A DNA stretch of 17,563 bases. It comes from an uncultured Bacilli bacterium (GTDB lineage Bacteria; Bacillota_I; Bacilli_A; RF39; UBA660). The notes under the pieces were generated by a model. The model was not told the DNA's origin and searched no databases. It saw only the letters and a program-made list of their open reading frames with translations. The position numbers and the translations under genes are program-made. The stretch lies in contig CALVSV010000070.1 of the NCBI GenBank assembly GCA_944359595.1, positions 1 to 17,563 on the forward strand, written 5' to 3'. Below are positions 1 to 7,727 of this stretch, piece after piece. Position 1 is the first letter of the stretch. Each line of letters starts with the position of its first letter.

Positions 1-1246
1 TATATTGATAATATTAGCGATACAGTTGAAATAGATGATATAGTACCAATATATGATACTGAAATAAAGGAAAAAGCAAATAAATTTGCATTTAATATTG
101 ATAATACTGGAACATCACTAGCATATGTAGATATAAAATTAACAGATATAGTAATGGATCCAGAATTATCGAATTTAGAATTTAAATGGGCGCTATATTC
201 TGGAGATACAAAGATAAGTAATGGTAACTTTAGAAATGTCGCAAACAATGAATTATTACTAACAAAAAATATAGAGTTACCACAATTGGATAATAAAAAT
301 TACGAGTTATATATTTGGATAAGTGAAAATGATTTAGACCAAAGTATATTAATGAATAAAACATTTAGTTCTAAAATAACAGTAGAAGGTAATCAAGAAA
401 AGAGCGCAGACCTTTTATCAACAATAATAAAAAATAACAACAGTCCAATAGTTGAGACAACACCAAACTTTAACACTACAGCAACAACAGATGAAGGATT
501 AATAAAAGGTATTGATGACGATGGAGAAACATATTACTTTAGAGGAGCGGTAGAAGATAATTATGTAAAAATAGGGAATATGGAAACATTATGGAGGATA
601 GTCAGAGTAAACGGAGATGGCACAACAAGAATAATATCTGATGAAAAAGTAGGAAGTATTCAATTCAATTCAAGTTATAATAATGAAAAATATGTAGGCT
701 ACACATATGATAATAGCGCACCAAATGTGCAAGACGGAACAAATAGTAGGATTAAAACATATTTAGAAAATTGGTATACAACAAATTTAAGCGAATATGA
801 TAGTTTAATAGCTAATACTAGGTATTGTAACGATACTTCAGTATCAAGTGTATCAGGAAGCGAAATATATTATGGAGCATACGGAAGATTAGTTGATAAT
901 AAAACGCCACAATTTATGTGTCCGAACACAACAAAAACATATGGAGGAGAATATGATTTAAAGATCGGATTATTAACAGCGGACGAGGTAGCATTTGTAG
1001 GCGGAAAAATTTGGTTCTTATAACACTGACTACTATTTACAAAAAGGAAGCTATTATTGGCTGGGGACGCCTCTTTACTTCAGCGGTAGTTATGCTGGTT
1101 AGTTCGGTATCAATTATAATGGTCGTTGGGTCAGCGGTACTGTCGATATTGATGGCGGCGTGGTGCCAGTTATTAACTTAAAATCTGATGTTTTATATTC
1201 ATCTGGAGATGGCACTATTGATAACCCGTATATTTTATCTATATAA
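1..1246 (+). pseudogene. Surface protein with lectin-like C-terminal domain, 5'-truncated by the window and frameshifted
   Basis: The reading frame is open from base 1, so the gene begins before the window. The first ATG, at 154, is internal. An N-terminal beta-rich domain (to about 400) resembles the protein at 14950-15534. A second domain (about 480-1000) has the pattern of DUF6273/C-type-lectin-like surface domains: YYFRGAVEDN, then WRIVRVNGDG, then GLLTADEVAFVGG. The frame stops at 1021-1023. The rest of the domain continues in the next frame: YWLGTP, then PVINLKSDV, then GDGTIDNPYIL, with a stop at 1244-1246. Removing one A from the A5 run at 1005-1009 joins the frames as GGKFGSYN. A second lesion, TAG, lies at 1100-1102. 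Two lesions suggest a pseudogene, although A-run slippage or sequencing error could explain the first. Family naming is from memory of patterns. Surface location is inferred, as no signal peptide is visible in this fragment. Confidence 0.7.
1058..1169 (+). other. Candidate hypervariable segment (DGR variable-region-like)
   Basis: Read in the frame that restores the protein (codons at 1058, 1061 and so on), the 30 codons from 1070 to 1159 include 28 ending in C or T. The exceptions are TAG at 1100 and TGG at 1127. Elsewhere in the gene most codons end in A. By my count, 1058-1168 has 57 G+C of 111 bases and only 18 adenines. The 3' edge, 1154-1169, is very GC-rich (13 of 16) and precedes the conserved PVINLK segment. 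Adenine-specific mutagenic retrohoming turns AAY codons into NNY and removes adenines, which fits. No reverse transcriptase or template repeat lies in the window, so this is an inference. Confidence 0.45.
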
Positions 1247-1274
1247 AATGTTAATGTTATATTAACATTTTTTT
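1245..1274 (+). terminator. Rho-independent terminator after the surface-protein gene
   Basis: A perfect 11-bp stem, AAAATGTTAAT paired with ATTAACATTTT, has a 5-base GTTAT loop and ends in a T-rich run. It overlaps the restored stop codon of the upstream gene (1244-1246), which supports that reading frame as the original end of the gene. Confidence 0.85.
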
Positions 1275-1322
1275 ATACTTTATGTTAAAATAATATTATA
1301 GTTATTTAAGGAGGTAATATGC

Positions 1323-2549
1323 ATGGATAAAGTTTTTGATATAATTGAAAAAGAAAGAAGAAGACAAGAAGATAATATTGAATTGATTGCTAGTGAAAAC
1401 TTTGTAAGTAATGATGTATTAAAAGCACAAGGCTCTGTTATGACAAATAAATATGCAGAAGGATATAGTTCTAAACGATATTATGGAGGATGTACATATA
1501 TAGATGAAGTAGAAGAGTTAGCTATTGAACGTGCCTGTAAATTATTTGATGTTAAATATGCAAATGTACAGCCTCATTCTGGTAGTAGTGCCAATATGGC
1601 AGTATATAAAGCGTTATTAAATATTGGTGATACTGTTTTAGGTATGGATTTAAATGCTGGCGGACATTTAACACACGGTTATAAAATAAGTTTTTCTGGA
1701 AAAGAATATAATATAATAAGTTATAAAGTAGATGATAATGGATTTATAGACTATGATAATGTTAATGAATTAGCTATGAAGTATAAACCTAAAATGATTA
1801 TAGCTGGTGCTAGTGCATATCCAAGAAAAATAGATTTTAAAAAATTTCGTGAAATTGCTGATAAAGTAGATGCATATTTAATGGTCGATATGGCACATAT
1901 TGCTGGATTAGTTGCTACTGGTTTACATCAAAATCCATGTGATTACGCAGATGTTGTTACTTCAACTACACATAAAACGTTGAGAGGTCCTAGAGGTGGA
2001 ATTATATTAACAAATAATGAGAATATTATTAAAAAAATAAATAGCGCAATATTCCCTGGAATACAAGGGGGTCCACTTGAACATGTCATTGCGGCTAAAG
2101 CTGTTGCTTTTAATGAAGCTTTAATGCCAGAATTTAAAACATATATGATGCAAGTTGTTAAAAATATTAATGCAATGGCAAATAAATTTATAAGTATGGG
2201 AAAAACTTTAGTTACTGGTGGAACTGATAATCATTTATTATTATTAGATGTATATGAATCATATAAAATTACTGGATTAGAGGCACAACAAATATTAGAA
2301 TCTGTAAATATTACAGTTAATAAAAATACTATTCCTAATGAGAAATTAAAAGCAAGTGTTACTTCAGGTATAAGAATAGGTTCTCCTGCTATGACTTCAC
2401 GAGGATTAGTTGAAGATGATTTTATAGAGATTGCTGAATTAATTGACTCTGTTTTATGCGATAGTAGTGAAGAAAACAAAGATAGAATACGAAAACATGT
2501 AGAAAAAATTACTAGAAAATATCCTTTATGGTATAAGGAAGTGATATAA
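1323..2549 (+). CDS. glyA: Serine hydroxymethyltransferase
   Basis: Cytoplasmic PLP enzyme that interconverts serine plus tetrahydrofolate with glycine plus 5,10-methylene-tetrahydrofolate. At 408 aa it is close to the usual 410-420. The PLP lysine is Lys218 in [14 protein letters not shown]. Asp189 and His192 lie in VDMAHIAG, and the N-terminal [11 protein letters not shown] motif is intact. AAGGAGGT (1308-1315) sits 7 nt before ATG 1323. The ATG at 1319 in another frame stops at once, so 1323 is the start. It opens a tightly packed operon with folD and fmt, which use its methylene-folate product. The promoter is probably in 1272-1302 but has only weak boxes. No lesions seen. Confidence 0.97.
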   Translation: MDKVFDIIEKERRRQEDNIELIASENFVSNDVLKAQGSVMTNKYAEGYSSKRYYGGCTYIDEVEELAIERACKLFDVKYANVQPHSGSSANMAVYKALLNIGDTVLGMDLNAGGHLTHGYKISFSGKEYNIISYKVDDNGFIDYDNVNELAMKYKPKMIIAGASAYPRKIDFKKFREIADKVDAYLMVDMAHIAGLVATGLHQNPCDYADVVTSTTHKTLRGPRGGIILTNNENIIKKINSAIFPGIQGGPLEHVIAAKAVAFNEALMPEFKTYMMQVVKNINAMANKFISMGKTLVTGGTDNHLLLLDVYESYKITGLEAQQILESVNITVNKNTIPNEKLKASVTSGIRIGSPAMTSRGLVEDDFIEIAELIDSVLCDSSEENKDRIRKHVEKITRKYPLWYKEVI

Positions 2550-3398
2550 GTGAATAAAATTATTGATGGAAAAATGATAAGTAATCAATTAAAAAATGAA
2601 TTGAAGTTGGAAATTGATAAATTAGATAGAAAACCATGTGTTGTTGATATACAAATTGGTGAGAACGATGCTAGTAATATTTATATTAGAAATAAAAAAA
2701 GAGAAGCTGAAAATATAGGTATGAAATTTATTCATATTAAATTTGATGAAAATATAGATGAAGAAACTATTATAAATAAAATATATGAACTTAATAAAGA
2801 TGATAGTGTTAATGGTATTTTGATACAATTACCTATACCCGATAAATTTAATCAAAAAAAGTTGATTAATTGTATTGATCCTATTAAAGATGTAGATGGT
2901 TTAACAACAGAAAATATTGGTAGATTATTTTTAAATGAAGAAGGACTTATTTCATGTACACCAAACGGTGTATTGAAACTTTTAAAAATTAATAACGTGG
3001 ATATTAGTGGTAAGCACGTGGTAATAGTAGGAAGAAGTAATTTGGTTGGTAAACCTTTAATAGAATTATTTTTAAGAGAAGATGCTACTGTAAGCGTTTG
3101 CCATAGTAAAACTATAAACTTAAAAAAATATACTAGTGATGCAGATATATTAGTTGTTGCTTGTGGTGTACCTAAAATTATAAAAAAAGATATGGTTAAA
3201 GAAGATGCAATAGTTATTGATGTTGGAATAAATAAAATCGATGGAAAAATATCTGGTGATGTCGATTTTGATCAAGTATATGATAAGGTAAGTTTAATAA
3301 CAAAAGTACCTGGAGGAGTTGGACCTATGACTGTTACAATGCTTTTATATAATACATTTTACTCTTATAAAAAAATGAATGGATTATATGATGAATAA
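2550..3398 (+). CDS. folD: Bifunctional methylene-THF dehydrogenase / methenyl-THF cyclohydrolase
   Basis: Converts 5,10-methylene-THF to 5,10-methenyl-THF (NADP-dependent) and then to 10-formyl-THF in the cytoplasm. Family signatures are present: the catalytic tyrosine and lysine in YIRNK (Tyr45, Lys49), the DVDGLT segment, the nucleotide-binding VGRSNLVGKPL, and PGGVGPMT at 254-261. The length of 282 aa is normal. The start is GTG, immediately after the glyA stop codon (TAA at 2547-2549). The likely ribosome site, AAGGAAGTGA, lies inside the end of glyA, so translation is probably coupled. Its 10-formyl-THF feeds Fmt, the next gene. Confidence 0.97.
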   Translation: MNKIIDGKMISNQLKNELKLEIDKLDRKPCVVDIQIGENDASNIYIRNKKREAENIGMKFIHIKFDENIDEETIINKIYELNKDDSVNGILIQLPIPDKFNQKKLINCIDPIKDVDGLTTENIGRLFLNEEGLISCTPNGVLKLLKINNVDISGKHVVIVGRSNLVGKPLIELFLREDATVSVCHSKTINLKKYTSDADILVVACGVPKIIKKDMVKEDAIVIDVGINKIDGKISGDVDFDQVYDKVSLITKVPGGVGPMTVTMLLYNTFYSYKKMNGLYDE

Positions 3399-4323
3399 AA
3401 GAATAGTTTTTATGGGAACACCATTATTTGCTGTACCAGTACTTGAAGGTTTAATAGAACATTATAATGTAGTGGGTGTTGTAACACAACCAGATAAAAT
3501 AGTAGGTAAAAATAAAGTCAAAACTCCAACTGAAATAAAAAAAATAGCTTTAAAACATAATATTAAAGTATTCCAGCCAGAAAAAATCAAACTTGAATAT
3601 GAAGATATATTAAATTTAAATCCAGATATAATAATAACTTGTGCATATGGACAAATAATACCTAAAGCTATATTAGATTATCCAAAATATGGCTGTATAA
3701 ACGTACATGCATCCCTATTACCAAAATTAAGAGGAGGAGCACCAATACATCATGCAATAATAGATGGATATAGCGTTACTGGTATAACAATCATGTATAT
3801 GGATATCCGTATGGATACTGGTGATATTATATCTCAAGAAAGCATTAAAATAGAAGATAATTATACAACATCTATATTACATGATAAATTGAGTTTAATG
3901 GGTAAAAATCTATTATTAAAGACCCTACCATTAATATTTGATGGTAATATAAATAAAATAAAACAAGATGATAATGAAGCAACATATGGCTATAATATTA
4001 GTAAAAATGAAGAATTAATTGATTTTAATAAGAGTAGTAGAGAAGTATATAATCAAATAAGAGGATTATGTGAATATCCTGGGGCTTATACTTCTTTAGA
4101 TGGCAAAATAATCAAAGTATATGAATCTAAAATAGGTGAAAATATATGTAATAAACCAGGTGAGATAATAAAAATATATAAAGATGGAATAGGTGTATCA
4201 TGTAAAGATGGAGAAATTATTTTAACTAAAATAAAACCATTTGGTAAAAAATTAATGTATTGTAAAGATTATTTAAATGGTATTAAAGATAAAGATAAAT
4301 TAGTAGGTAAGAGGTTTATATAG
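3391..4323 (+). CDS. fmt: Methionyl-tRNA formyltransferase
   Basis: Transfers the formyl group of 10-formyl-THF to Met-tRNA(fMet) for translation initiation. Numbered from the chosen start, the active-site residues are Asn104 and His106 (CINVHASLLPKLRGGAPIH) and Asp142 (MDTGDI). The N-terminal IVFMGTPLFAVP motif is intact. In-frame ATGs lie at 3379, 3388 and 3391. I chose 3391 because it gives MNKRIVFMGTP, the usual family N-terminus, and 310 aa. The gene overlaps the end of folD by 8 nt and has no clear ribosome site, so it is probably coupled to folD. Together glyA, folD and fmt make and spend formyl-folate. No peptide deformylase gene is visible in the window. Confidence 0.95.
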   Translation: MNKRIVFMGTPLFAVPVLEGLIEHYNVVGVVTQPDKIVGKNKVKTPTEIKKIALKHNIKVFQPEKIKLEYEDILNLNPDIIITCAYGQIIPKAILDYPKYGCINVHASLLPKLRGGAPIHHAIIDGYSVTGITIMYMDIRMDTGDIISQESIKIEDNYTTSILHDKLSLMGKNLLLKTLPLIFDGNINKIKQDDNEATYGYNISKNEELIDFNKSSREVYNQIRGLCEYPGAYTSLDGKIIKVYESKIGENICNKPGEIIKIYKDGIGVSCKDGEIILTKIKPFGKKLMYCKDYLNGIKDKDKLVGKRFI

Positions 4324-4917
4324 ATGAAAAATATATATAAATATATTAAAAATAATTGGGAAAATAAAAGAGTTAGAGCGACTATTATCTTAATATTCTA
4401 TTTTATATTTATTAGTTCTATTGTTATTTTTATTAGATTAAATAGTGATAAGATAGAAAGTAATTTAAATAATAATAATAATAAAGAAGAAGTAGAAAAA
4501 ATAAATATAAATAATTTAAAATATTATGATAATTATAAATATGAATATGAAATAACTTTATCTGATAATAGTAAATATAAAATAAGTAATAATAATTTAG
4601 AAAATGTAGTACAATATTATTTTTTTAACACAAATACAAATATATATGATATAATAGTAAGTATTCCAGAACAAATATATATTTTAGATTTGGATTATAT
4701 ATTATATTTAATTAATACTAATAAAGAAGAATATATTACTAATTATAAAGATAATACTGTTTTAGCTAATTATAATATTAAGATTAATAATGTAGACAGT
4801 GAAATTATCATAAAATATGATAATAATAAATATATTAATAATATGAAGTTAGATATTAATAATATTAAATATAATATAAATATTATAGAAAGCAGGGGAA
4901 ATGGAAATGGATATTGA
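4324..4917 (+). CDS. Membrane-anchored protein of unknown function
   Basis: The ATG follows the fmt stop directly. The 197-aa product has a basic N-terminus (about 1-19), one hydrophobic segment at about 20-40 (IILIFYFIFISSIVIFI), and then a hydrophilic region rich in Asn, Lys, Ile and Tyr, presumably outside the membrane. I recognise no domain. The gene is extremely AT-rich, with many AAT and AAA codons and asparagine runs. It ends in TGA and overlaps the next gene, which places it in the glyA operon by spacing. A role in folate metabolism is not implied. It could be a small envelope or division accessory protein, but nothing in the sequence proves it. Confidence 0.75.
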   Translation: MKNIYKYIKNNWENKRVRATIILIFYFIFISSIVIFIRLNSDKIESNLNNNNNKEEVEKININNLKYYDNYKYEYEITLSDNSKYKISNNNLENVVQYYFFNTNTNIYDIIVSIPEQIYILDLDYILYLINTNKEEYITNYKDNTVLANYNIKINNVDSEIIIKYDNNKYINNMKLDINNIKYNINIIESRGNGNGY

Positions 4918-5446
4918 TAAATTTATAAATTTTGAAGATCAAAAAAGAGATGGTAGGTTTTATAATATTGTTTTAAACTGGGGAAGTAGATATTTTAAAT
5001 TAGAAGGAAAGTTATATGAAAATACTCTATTTAAAGATAGAAAAAGTAATGAGATTTTAGGATATTTAGTAAGTGAAGGTACAGGAGATGAATATTTAGT
5101 TAAGGGTAAAACTAAATATTCAAATAATGATTGCTTTAATTTAACATTGATACCAACAAGTAGAAAACGTGGAGCAAAGTTAATGTTAGAATTAAATAGA
5201 ATGAATAAAACTAATTTATATTCTATCGATATGTTTACAAGTTGTATTAAACATCAATATGGCGAAGAATATATAGATCACGAAATTAAACCTAATGATT
5301 TAGTAGTAAAAATAGAAGAATTTAAATATAGAAATGTTTCTGAAACAACTTATAAATATATTTTATCTCAAGATAAATTTAACAATGTACAACAAGATAT
5401 TATAAAAAGAAAAACTTATTATAATTATAATAAAATTTATAAATAA
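4907..5446 (+). CDS. Conserved-looking soluble protein of unknown function
   Basis: A soluble product of 179 aa with no signal peptide or membrane segment. It opens MDIDKFINFEDQKRDGRFY, has mixed alpha/beta character, and contains LIPTSRKRGAKLMLELN in the middle. I do not recognise it. An in-frame ATG at 4901 would add two residues, but it lies only 2-3 nt from the AGGGGA ribosome site. ATG 4907 has normal spacing and is preferred. The gene overlaps the end of the preceding gene by 11 nt, so they are probably translated together as the last genes of the glyA operon. Pairing with a membrane protein hints at a shared role. Confidence 0.7.
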   Translation: MDIDKFINFEDQKRDGRFYNIVLNWGSRYFKLEGKLYENTLFKDRKSNEILGYLVSEGTGDEYLVKGKTKYSNNDCFNLTLIPTSRKRGAKLMLELNRMNKTNLYSIDMFTSCIKHQYGEEYIDHEIKPNDLVVKIEEFKYRNVSETTYKYILSQDKFNNVQQDIIKRKTYYNYNKIYK

Positions 5447-5486
5447 TTTATTGATTTAAGTTAAAACTAAATAAGAGAGTGATATT

Positions 5487-6584
5487 ATGAAGAATAATCT
5501 TTTATTTAGTTTTTTTACGTTTTTATCATTTCTTGGTAAAAATATTATAGAATGTTTTATACCTATAATATTATATAATAATCATTATAATATAAATCAA
5601 ATATTTATATATTTATTAATACAATATATATTTTCTATAATATTTTTACTTATTATTCCTAAAATTAAAAATAAATATAAAATAAAGAGTTTAATATTAA
5701 TAAATGTATTGTTTTATATATTAACTTATTTAATATTATTTTATATGTATAATAATATATATAAATTAATATTAGTATCAATATTTTATGCAGCACACTC
5801 TACAATTTATTGGGTACTAAGACATAGTTATATAATTGATATATATCAAAAAGATAATATGTCAAAATATATGGGTAATATATTAATTATTACTGAAATA
5901 TCTTTTATAATATCATCTATTATTGGAACATATTTATTAGATAAATCAAATAATTTACTTTTATTAATAATTTCAAGTATACTTCTTATAATTAGTAATA
6001 TATTTTTATATAAAATTAAATTAGAAGATGATAAAAATAATTATATAGATTTTAGTATTTTAAAGAAGTTGGATAATACTAATATATTATTTTTTATAAT
6101 TGAACAATTTAAAGTTTTAGCGATAACTATTTTTCCATTATATATTTATATATATTTAAATACTAATTATAAGTTTATAGGTATACTTAATATAGTTATT
6201 AGTATATCTAGTATAATTGTTTTATTTATATATTCTAGAATTATGAATAGGAAGAAGAAATCATATTTATATATTGTTGCTCCCATATATTTTTTATTGT
6301 GGATACTTAAGATTAATATTAAAATAAAGTTATTAGTTATTATAATAACGTTTATAGAAGGTATTAGTGCGAAAATATATCAGCTTATTATTTCTAGGTT
6401 TTTATATGCGATAGGGAAGTATTATAATGCATTTAATTATTCTATTATAACTGAAATACTATTTAGTTTTATTAGATTTATTATTATAGTAATTTATTTA
6501 ATATTTATTAAAGATTTAAAAACATTTATAATAATTTGTAGTTTATTTTTATTGGCATCAGGTTTTATTAAAATTAAGGACTAA
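5487..6584 (+). CDS. Polytopic membrane protein, probable MFS-type transporter
   Basis: The 365-aa product is dominated by Ile, Leu, Phe and Tyr, with about ten to twelve hydrophobic segments along its whole length. It has the layout of a major facilitator: two halves separated by a charged loop (about 177-195, KIKLEDDKNNYIDFSILKKL). The segment MGNILIITEISFIISSIIG resembles the TM4-TM5 region of MFS proteins. No substrate can be inferred. The ribosome site AGAGAGTGAT precedes ATG 5487. A 40-bp gap with no obvious terminator separates it from the glyA operon, so read-through is possible. A polysaccharide-type flippase is the main alternative. Confidence 0.65.
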   Translation: MKNNLLFSFFTFLSFLGKNIIECFIPIILYNNHYNINQIFIYLLIQYIFSIIFLLIIPKIKNKYKIKSLILINVLFYILTYLILFYMYNNIYKLILVSIFYAAHSTIYWVLRHSYIIDIYQKDNMSKYMGNILIITEISFIISSIIGTYLLDKSNNLLLLIISSILLIISNIFLYKIKLEDDKNNYIDFSILKKLDNTNILFFIIEQFKVLAITIFPLYIYIYLNTNYKFIGILNIVISISSIIVLFIYSRIMNRKKKSYLYIVAPIYFLLWILKINIKIKLLVIIITFIEGISAKIYQLIISRFLYAIGKYYNAFNYSIITEILFSFIRFIIIVIYLIFIKDLKTFIIICSLFLLASGFIKIKD

Positions 6585-6585
6585 T

Positions 6586-6614
6586 TTGCGTTATTTATAA
6601 TTTTGTGTTATAAT
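6586..6614 (+). promoter_or_regulatory. Sigma-70-type promoter
   Basis: The -35 box TTGCGT (6586-6591) and the perfect -10 box TATAAT (6609-6614) are separated by 17 bp. They stand just upstream of the gene at 6640, whose ribosome site is GAGGGGGAT. The -35 box begins two bases after the stop codon of the transporter gene. Confidence 0.75.
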
Positions 6615-6639
6615 ATTTGGCAAAGAGGGGGATTTTAAT

Positions 6640-7404
6640 ATGGAATTGGTTGAAATACATAAGAAAAACATGAAAAATGTTGAGAGAAGAGATGTAGCTA
6701 TTTACTCTATAGCTGAAAGTATATTATATGAATATTTGCGTAAATCAAGTGATCACTATTTACCATATAATATATCTATAAGACCTCTTGATGATGTTAT
6801 AAAAAATTATAGTGCGATTAAAAATAGTGAAAACAAAAAATTATATGAAGATATATTAGATAGATATGGTTTTAATTATAAAGCATCTATACAAAATGCA
6901 TTATACAAATTGTATAATAGAAATTTTGTTGAAATGTGGCCTGGAATAAAAGAGTGTAGAAATGAAAATAACTTATATAAAATTAGAACAAGTGTAGGAG
7001 ATATTGTTGTTAATAGGGCAAGTGATATGTTTAAAAACACTAAATTATCCCATATATTTGATAAACAATTAGCTGGTGAATGTTTTGCTAGATCATATGA
7101 TTTTATAAAAGAATATAATGATTGTAATGTTATATTAGTAGAATTACCATATATTTTAAATGGAACATATTATCATGCATTTATCGAATGTGAAGATTAT
7201 TTTTTAGATATTGCAGCTAACTATTGTTATGATAAACAATATAGTAATATATTAAACAATGGTAGAATAATTAAAAAATTAAATTATCATGAGTTAAAGT
7301 GTGAATTACAAAAAATACAAGATGAGTACGGTAGTATTGGTTCATTACATGAACTATATTCAATTATTTTACATCATGATAAAGAAATAATATTACAAAA
7401 ATAG
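6640..7404 (+). CDS. Possible papain/transglutaminase-fold protein with Cys-His-Asp triad
   Basis: 254 aa, soluble, no signal peptide. The N-terminal half (about 1-140) is charged and probably helical. The C-terminal half contains LAGECFARSYDF (Cys148), then YYHAFIECEDYFLDIAAN (His179, Asp190). The order and spacing (Cys before a helix, then His and Asp on neighbouring strands) match the transglutaminase-like/papain-like triad, so it may be a cysteine peptidase or acyl-transfer enzyme. This is motif reading only, and I cannot name a family. Strong GAGGGGGAT ribosome site and its own promoter. It ends in a terminator shared with the convergent RNHCP gene. Confidence 0.6.
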   Translation: MELVEIHKKNMKNVERRDVAIYSIAESILYEYLRKSSDHYLPYNISIRPLDDVIKNYSAIKNSENKKLYEDILDRYGFNYKASIQNALYKLYNRNFVEMWPGIKECRNENNLYKIRTSVGDIVVNRASDMFKNTKLSHIFDKQLAGECFARSYDFIKEYNDCNVILVELPYILNGTYYHAFIECEDYFLDIAANYCYDKQYSNILNNGRIIKKLNYHELKCELQKIQDEYGSIGSLHELYSIILHHDKEIILQK

Positions 7405-7424
7405 ACACTCACGTGTCTATTTTT
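7397..7424. terminator. Bidirectional terminator between convergent genes
   Basis: A perfect 12-bp stem, AAAAATAGACAC paired with GTGTCTATTTTT, has a 4-base loop (TCAC). It has A and T runs on both sides, so it can act in both directions. The TAG stops of both convergent genes (7402-7404 plus, 7417-7419 minus) lie inside the stem. Confidence 0.9.
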
Positions 7425-7722
7425 CAACATTTGATATTCTTATTATTTCGTCCATATTATCATCACTAGCCATTATATTCTTATGTATTTGTCCACATTT
7501 AATACACTTATATATAATTTTATATGTATGTTTATATTTTTCTATTCCTATGGGTTTAAGTAATCCATGACAGTTATTTTTTCTATCTCCAGGATTTATA
7601 TCTATATGTAGCGAGTATAAGCAATTTGGACAGTGATCTCTAGAAGTATAGTTTAGTGGTTTTACTTCATATTTACAATTTTCACAAATAAATCCATTAT
7701 CATTTTTTACAAAACTTTTCAT
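7417..7722 (-). CDS. RNHCP-domain zinc-ribbon protein
   Basis: A small 101-aa protein with four Cys/His clusters: CENC, HCPNC, a C in NNCHG, and CIKCG. They lie in the order typical of the RNHCP domain (here RDHCPNCLYSLHIDINPGDR, then ASDDN near the end). The function of the family is not established; zinc binding is likely from the cysteines. A GTG at 7731 would overlap the upstream stop. I prefer ATG at 7722 because AAGGTGA lies at proper spacing in front of it. It follows the FemAB-like gene by 5 nt and is surely co-transcribed with it. Confidence 0.85.
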   Translation of the reverse strand: MKSFVKNDNGFICENCKYEVKPLNYTSRDHCPNCLYSLHIDINPGDRKNNCHGLLKPIGIEKYKHTYKIIYKCIKCGQIHKNIMASDDNMDEIIRISNVEK

Positions 7723-7727
7723 ATATT

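Noticed and set aside
2231..2479. Minus-strand open frame inside glyA
   Set aside because: It lies wholly inside a well-conserved gene on the other strand, with no ribosome site or recognisable product.
2622..2828. Minus-strand open frame inside folD
   Set aside because: Low-complexity Ile/Phe product, antisense to a conserved enzyme.
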